DNA from: an uncultured Bacteroidota bacterium | GTDB taxonomy: Bacteria; Bacteroidota; Bacteroidia; Flavobacteriales; Flavobacteriaceae | Assembly: GCA_902622575.1 (NCBI GenBank) | Contig: CACNQJ010000002.1 | Span: 1 to 64,000, forward strand | Reading direction: 5' to 3' | Length of the DNA stretch: 64,000 nt | Shown: piece by piece, positions 58,791-64,000 of the stretch | Layout of the letters: each line of letters opens with the position of its first letter | Numbering within the stretch: the first letter of the stretch is position 1 | Notes under the pieces: model-generated | Told to the model about the DNA's origin: nothing | The model's database searches: none | What the model saw: the letters and a program-made list of their open reading frames with translations, nothing else | Program-made: the position numbers and the translations under genes

Positions 58791-59542
58791 TTTTAAAGAC
58801 AATTAAATTTATCATCTTTTTATTTTTGTCTAATTCATTTGGCCAAAACGCAGAATTGTTTGACCAAGGAAATAAATTTTATAATGAAGGAAAATATTTT
58901 GATGCAATTGAAAAGTACAATGTTATTTTAAAAAATGGAAGTCACTCAGAGCAATTATATTATAATCTTGGAAATTCTTATTATAAGTTAAATGATATTG
59001 CAAATTCAATCTACTATTTCGAAAAAGCACTGGTCTTAAGCCCAGGTAATGAAAAAGTATTAAATAATTTAACATTTGCAAACAACATGTTAATTGATAA
59101 AATTGATTCACTGCCTAAAAACCAAGTTTCTTTGTTTATCAACACTATTTTAAATTTATTTAGTTACACTACCTGGCAGTACATATTTCTGTTATTTGAG
59201 TATTTAGCAGCTATATTTTTGGTTTTGTATTTCATTAGTAAAAGGCCCAAAAACAAAAAAAAGTATTTTATATCGGCTTTGACATTTTCATTATTTTTTC
59301 TTCTATTTCTAGTTGCGGCTAATATCACAAAAAGTAACTATCAAAATTACAATCCAGCAATTATTTTTGACAAACAAGTTGATTTAAGGGCGGAACCTAA
59401 CTTAAGGTCAGATGAGATTAGCAAACTTCATGAAGGAACTAAGCTTAATATTATTGAAAGTGTTAATGATTGGAGTTTAATTGAACTAAAAAATGGAAAT
59501 AAAGGTTGGCTAACAACATCTTCTTTTAGAACTATTAAATAG
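58787..59542 (+). CDS. batE: TPR + SH3 domain protein BatE
   Basis: TPR LYYNLGNSYYKLNDIANSIYYFEKALVLSPGN; C-terminal SH3 VDLRAEPNLRSDEISKLHEGTKLNIIESVNDWSLIELKNGNKGWL. Confidence 0.93.
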   Translation: MILKTIKFIIFLFLSNSFGQNAELFDQGNKFYNEGKYFDAIEKYNVILKNGSHSEQLYYNLGNSYYKLNDIANSIYYFEKALVLSPGNEKVLNNLTFANNMLIDKIDSLPKNQVSLFINTILNLFSYTTWQYIFLLFEYLAAIFLVLYFISKRPKNKKKYFISALTFSLFFLLFLVAANITKSNYQNYNPAIIFDKQVDLRAEPNLRSDEISKLHEGTKLNIIESVNDWSLIELKNGNKGWLTTSSFRTIK

Positions 59543-60056
59543 TCAAAGATTTATTATTCAAAAGGTTTAGCACCATATCTCCAATAGAAATAAGAACGGG
59601 GTATACTTTAGAATTATTAGTTTGATCAGTTGGGATGATTTCTAGACCTAAAAGATCAGAAAAATAATTAATCACCATAGAGATAGATACAATTATTATT
59701 AAAAATTTAAATACACTAAATAATCCACCAAGAATCCTGTTTATCGTACTTAATGAAATATATTTTACAAGCTTAGTCAGAGACTTACCAGCTAAAGTAA
59801 ACATAAGTGATGTAGTTATAAATAGAATAATAAAACTTAAAATATTCCATACGTTAGGTGAAATGACATATAAAGGTGAATCTTTTTTTATATAATTATT
59901 AATAATTTCTGAAAGCTCATCTGACAAACTATAAGAAATAAGAGCCCCTATTAGTAACCCAAGAAATGAAGCTATTTCATTCACTAGACCCTTAGAAAAC
60001 CCCTTTATAAATGCATAAATGATAATTACTATTATTATTAAATCTATTAAAATCAA
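59535..60056 (-). CDS. CvpA family membrane protein
   Basis: 'LIIIVIIIYAFIKGFSKGLVNEIASFLGLLIGALISY', 'INRILGGLFSVFKFLIII'. Confidence 0.92.
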   Translation of the reverse strand: MILIDLIIIVIIIYAFIKGFSKGLVNEIASFLGLLIGALISYSLSDELSEIINNYIKKDSPLYVISPNVWNILSFIILFITTSLMFTLAGKSLTKLVKYISLSTINRILGGLFSVFKFLIIIVSISMVINYFSDLLGLEIIPTDQTNNSKVYPVLISIGDMVLNLLNNKSLTI

Positions 60057-60093
60057 AATTTAAGTATAATTTCATGGTAAATTTATAACTAAA

Positions 60094-60555
60094 ATGGAAT
60101 ACTTTGCAGATTTGGGATATTTAGGACTATTTATTTCTTGTTTTTTAGCTGCTACTTTTGTTATTCCTTTCAGCCCCGAAGTAATTTTAGGTATTTTAAT
60201 TGTAAAAGGATTTAATCTTCAGTTAACGATTTTTATTGCAACCATTGGTAATTGGATTGGAGGAATGACTTCTTATTTTGTCGGAAGGATTGGTGACTGG
60301 AAGAAAATTGAAAAGTACTTTAAAATTAAAAAAGAAAAAGTTTTAAGATTTAAACAAAAAATAGATAAATGGGGAAGTGTTTTAGCTTTTTTTACTTGGT
60401 TTCCATTGGGGGGAGATATTTTAGCTCTAAGTTTAGGTTTCTTTAAAGTGGATCCTTACAAAGTATCACTATGGATGTTAATAGGTAAGTTTTTTAGATT
60501 TGTTGTATCAGCTGTAATTATATATTATGGGATAGATTTAATTAAATTTTGGTGA
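60094..60555 (+). CDS. VTT/DedA-like (YqaA) family membrane protein
   Basis: LGYLGLFISCFLAATFVIPFSPEVIL, IATIGNWIGGMTSYFVGRIGD, WFPLGGDILALSLGFF. Confidence 0.92.
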   Translation: MEYFADLGYLGLFISCFLAATFVIPFSPEVILGILIVKGFNLQLTIFIATIGNWIGGMTSYFVGRIGDWKKIEKYFKIKKEKVLRFKQKIDKWGSVLAFFTWFPLGGDILALSLGFFKVDPYKVSLWMLIGKFFRFVVSAVIIYYGIDLIKFW

Positions 60556-60597
60556 AGTTTTAAAAATTAACTTAATTAAGATATTTTAGCAATTGTA

Positions 60598-61614
60598 ATG
60601 ATAGAGGAAATAGAAAAACATTTAGCAGATTTAAAAAAAATTAAAATCATTGACACAGATGGGCTTGAGAAATTTAGAATAAAATATATTTCTAAAAAAG
60701 GAATAGTCCCTCATTTGTTTTCACAACTGAAGAATGTGCCTGATAGTAAGAAGAAAGAAGTTGGGTTAAAAATTAATTCTATAAAACAGACGGTCAACGA
60801 GATAATAACAATTCACAAAGAAAAATTATCAGATAAATCTCAAGATGATTCTTTTGAAGACTTGACAAAACCAGCTAATTTTCTCAAACTAGGATCCAGA
60901 CATCCTATTTCAATTGTAAAAAATAAAATAATTGATATTTTTTTAAAAGTAGGTTTTGATATTTCTGAAGGGCCTGAAATCGAAGATGACTGGCATAACT
61001 TTACAGCATTGAATCTCGCTGAACATCATCCAGCTCGAGATATGCAAGACACTTTCTATATAAGTAAAAATCCTGATTGGCTCTTAAGAACGCACACTTC
61101 ATCTGTTCAAATAAGACACATGGAAAATAATGATCCACCAATAAGGACCATTTCACCGGGGCGGGTTTATAGGAATGAAGATATTTCTGCCAGGTCTCAT
61201 TGTTTTTTTCACCAAGTTGAAGGTTTGTATGTCGACAAAGCTGTTTCTTTTGTTGATTTAAAACAAACTTTATTACACTTTACAAAGGAATTATTTGGAA
61301 AAAGTAAGATAAGACTAAGACCGTCATATTTCCCTTTTACTGAACCTAGTGCTGAGCTAGATATTTATTGGGGTTTAGAAACCGAGGCTGATTATAGAAT
61401 TACCAAAGGGACTGGATGGTTAGAAATTCTTGGCTGTGGTATGGTTGATCCCAATGTTTTGAAAAACTGTAATATAGATTCGGAAAAGTTTTCTGGGTTT
61501 GCATTTGGCTTAGGAATTGAACGTATCGCAATGTTGTTATACCAAATCGAAGATATAAGAACCCTTTACGAAAATGATTTAAGATTTTTAAACCAGTTCA
61601 AGAGCTCAATCTAA
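60598..61614 (+). CDS. pheS: Phenylalanyl-tRNA synthetase alpha subunit
   Basis: [79 protein letters not shown]. Confidence 0.98.
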   Translation: MIEEIEKHLADLKKIKIIDTDGLEKFRIKYISKKGIVPHLFSQLKNVPDSKKKEVGLKINSIKQTVNEIITIHKEKLSDKSQDDSFEDLTKPANFLKLGSRHPISIVKNKIIDIFLKVGFDISEGPEIEDDWHNFTALNLAEHHPARDMQDTFYISKNPDWLLRTHTSSVQIRHMENNDPPIRTISPGRVYRNEDISARSHCFFHQVEGLYVDKAVSFVDLKQTLLHFTKELFGKSKIRLRPSYFPFTEPSAELDIYWGLETEADYRITKGTGWLEILGCGMVDPNVLKNCNIDSEKFSGFAFGLGIERIAMLLYQIEDIRTLYENDLRFLNQFKSSI

Positions 61615-62601
61615 TTTTTTCGACAATAAACTTATTTCCTCTGCGGGATTTTTTCCTTGATATAAAATTTTATATGCTGAGTCAATTATATCGAAATCTT
61701 CTTTTTTAATTTTCGAAATTTCAAATGCATTTTTTGATGCATAATATCCTTCAACAATCATAGACATTTTTGAAATCGATTGGTCCACTGAAAGTCCTTC
61801 TCCAATCATCTTTCCAAATGCTCTATTTCTACTATGTAGTGAGTATGTTGTAACCAAGAGATCACCAATATAGGCTGAATGACTAAAATCACGTTTAATT
61901 TGATCTATTGATTTAATAAATCTTATCATCTCTTTTGTACAATGACTAATTAATACACTAATAAAATTGTCTCCGTACCCAAGACCAATTGATATTCCTA
62001 CTAATATCGAATAGATATTTTTTAATGCAGCTGCATATTCAATACCTATAATATCATCAGAAATTGAAGTTCTAATATATGATGAGCTCAATTTATCAGA
62101 TAATAAGTAACATATTTCTTTATTGGTTGATCCAATTGTTAAATAGGATAATTTATCGTTAGCTATTTCCTCTGCGTGGGTAGGACCACTTAGTATACCT
62201 AAATTATCATAGGAAATATCAAAATGTCTATTAAGATGTTCACTTATAACTAAATGAGATTCTGGAATAACACCTTTCGATCCTGAGAAAATAACTTTAT
62301 TTTTTAACGCAGTTTTATGTTCAATTAAATTTTGGTTAATGTAGGGGGATGGTATGGCAATAATAATAATATCAGATTTAATTATTATTTCATTAATATC
62401 ACTGCTAATGAAAACGTTGTTTGTTTTAATTTTCAAATCCTTTAAATATTTTGGATTTTTTTTATTATTAATTATTTCTTTAGCTTGAGAATGATCACGT
62501 ATGTACCAGAGAATCTTATCGGAATTTTCTGTCAGCATTTTTATCATGGCTGTTCCCCAGCTCCCTCCACCTAAAACACCAATCATTTTTTCATTTTCCA
62601 T
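61606..62601 (-). CDS. gpsA: Glycerol-3-phosphate dehydrogenase [NAD(P)+]
   Basis: [55 protein letters not shown]. Confidence 0.97.
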   Translation of the reverse strand: MENEKMIGVLGGGSWGTAMIKMLTENSDKILWYIRDHSQAKEIINNKKNPKYLKDLKIKTNNVFISSDINEIIIKSDIIIIAIPSPYINQNLIEHKTALKNKVIFSGSKGVIPESHLVISEHLNRHFDISYDNLGILSGPTHAEEIANDKLSYLTIGSTNKEICYLLSDKLSSSYIRTSISDDIIGIEYAAALKNIYSILVGISIGLGYGDNFISVLISHCTKEMIRFIKSIDQIKRDFSHSAYIGDLLVTTYSLHSRNRAFGKMIGEGLSVDQSISKMSMIVEGYYASKNAFEISKIKKEDFDIIDSAYKILYQGKNPAEEISLLSKKLD

Positions 62602-62682
62602 TTTAACAATTCTTTAATATTATATCCAGCAAATTTAAACTAAATTTAATTTGTTAGTTTTTCATAGTTTGTTTAGCCTAAG

Positions 62683-62705
62683 ACACTCCCCCTAGAGTGT
62701 TTTTT
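62683..62705 (+). terminator. Orphan intrinsic terminator oriented for + strand transcription
   Basis: ACACTC-CCCCTA-GAGTGT followed by a T tract; both flanking genes are on the minus strand. Confidence 0.6.
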
Positions 62706-62709
62706 GCTT

Positions 62710-63054
62710 TTACCAAATAATCATAATAAATAATCCAATAAAATAGAAAACAAATAATCTAAAAAACTTTTTTCTTGGTTCAGTGATTTTGTTATGTAAA
62801 TAAAAACCAAACAATACAATTATGAAAGTTAACAAGTTTTTCATATTAAAATCTTTTGAATTATAAATTGTAAGCAAAGAGGCTGAAAGCTTAAAGAAAA
62901 TAAAAATTAACGTAATCAAATAAATTCTGAAGTCAGATATTATGTATGGTTTATTATAAACAAATTTCAATAATGAGTTAAAACAACAATAGATTAAAAA
63001 AGTGAAACTTACATATTTTAATAATGAATCAGTTAAATCTAGCATACTATTCAT
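62710..63054 (-). CDS. Small multi-pass membrane hypothetical protein
   Basis: 114 aa, several hydrophobic segments, 2-nt gap from the ABC ATPase gene. Confidence 0.6.
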   Translation of the reverse strand: MNSMLDLTDSLLKYVSFTFLIYCCFNSLLKFVYNKPYIISDFRIYLITLIFIFFKLSASLLTIYNSKDFNMKNLLTFIIVLFGFYLHNKITEPRKKFFRLFVFYFIGLFIMIIW

Positions 63055-63055
63055 T

Positions 63056-63998
63056 TTAAATTATAGCTTCAATTAGTTTTTTAGTATAGTTTTTAGGTTT
63101 TTTAAATAATTTGATAGATGAATTCATGTCTACTATTTCACCATTTTTCAATACAATTATTGTATCCGACATTAATTTGACCAAATTCAAATCATGAGAA
63201 ATAAAAATATAGGTTAATTCCAATTCATTTTTTAATTGATTTAACAGTTTCAATATTCCGATTTGAATTGATTTATCTAATGCCGAGACGCATTCATCGC
63301 ATATAATTAGTTTTGGCTTTAAACACAATGCCCTTGCTATTACCACTCTCTGTCTTTCACCCCCAGAAAGTTCAGACGGATATTTACAAAATAAATTTTC
63401 TTTTAGTTTTACTTTATTTAAGTATTCACTTGCTAAATTTTTTGCCTCATCTTTACTTAATTTGAAATGAATTCCTATTGGCTCTGTTAGTTGATTTATG
63501 ATTTTTATATTTGGATTTAATGCAGAGTAAGGATCTTGGAAAATTAGTTGTACTTCCCTACTATAATCAAATCTTTTAATTTCTTTAATGTTGATTCCCT
63601 TATAGTTAATTTCTCCTGAATATTCTTTATAAAAGCCAGTTATACATCTTGAAATACTAGTTTTTCCAGAGCCCGACTGACCAATTAATCCTAGCGTTTC
63701 ACCTTTAAAAAGTTTGAAATCAATATCATTTAATATTAGTTTATCTGAAAGCGTTAGTTTTAATTTTTTGACATCAAGAATCAATTTCTTTTTTTTGTTG
63801 TTGCCATTAAAAATCTTACTCAAATTTTTATTTTCTAAAAGAAGATTTTTGGTATAATTATTTTTAGGGTTTTTAAATACATCTAAAGTTGTTCCTTTTT
63901 CAACAATTTTACCTTTATTCATAACTACAACATCATTTGAAACATTTGATATTAACTTTAGATTATGACTTACTATAATCAAGCTTGTTTTGTATTCT
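63056..63998 (-). CDS. Duplicated ABC transporter ATP-binding protein (oligopeptide/YejF-type), 5'-truncated at window edge
   Basis: First NBD tail IIVSHNLKLISNVSNDVVVMNKGKIVEKG; second NBD GLIGQSGSGKTSISRCI, LSGGERQRVVIARAL, LIICDECVSALD; starts outside window. Confidence 0.92.
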   Translation of the reverse strand, partial: EYKTSLIIVSHNLKLISNVSNDVVVMNKGKIVEKGTTLDVFKNPKNNYTKNLLLENKNLSKIFNGNNKKKKLILDVKKLKLTLSDKLILNDIDFKLFKGETLGLIGQSGSGKTSISRCITGFYKEYSGEINYKGINIKEIKRFDYSREVQLIFQDPYSALNPNIKIINQLTEPIGIHFKLSKDEAKNLASEYLNKVKLKENLFCKYPSELSGGERQRVVIARALCLKPKLIICDECVSALDKSIQIGILKLLNQLKNELELTYIFISHDLNLVKLMSDTIIVLKNGEIVDMNSSIKLFKKPKNYTKKLIEAII

Positions 63999-64000
63999 TT

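Noticed and set aside
1-64000. CRISPR arrays, tRNA/rRNA genes, prophage or transposases
   Set aside because: Scanned by eye; no regularly spaced repeats, cloverleaf-like genes, integrases, transposases or phage structural proteins were seen. A tRNAscan/Infernal run would be needed to exclude small RNAs formally.

Overview
This window is a contiguous stretch of a low-GC Bacteroidota chromosome. Gene content and order suggest a marine Flavobacteriia-type genome (inference). It is mostly housekeeping genes: ribE-pdxA-DUF177-rpmF, accBC, asd, alr, tdk, rsmI, pgi, uvrC, lspA, a DksA-like gene, ileS, recO, gdhA, gmk-nadD, pheS and gpsA. There is also a complete moxR/Bat aerotolerance operon, two TonB-dependent receptors, and a small sugar-isomerase/DUF1080 cassette. 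I saw no rRNA, tRNA, CRISPR array, prophage or IS element. The least explained content is in the first ~14 kb. (i) Two paralogous clusters of micro membrane-protein genes (32-56 aa, all missing from the supplied ORF track) sit ~10 kb apart on opposite strands and share a '...LWFSGxK..G..VGIWVPSILAL' protein. (ii) A decayed ~75-bp copy of the 3' end of a DUF4286 gene flanks a TPR/TonB gene as an imperfect direct repeat. (iii) A secreted protein carries an internal duplication separated by an RGG-rich linker. Other items are three phased 9-bp repeats upstream of the moxR/Bat operon, an inverted repeat upstream of accB, and an orphan plus-strand terminator beyond gpsA that suggests pheS read-through antisense RNA. 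All family names come from reading the translations; no database search was run.
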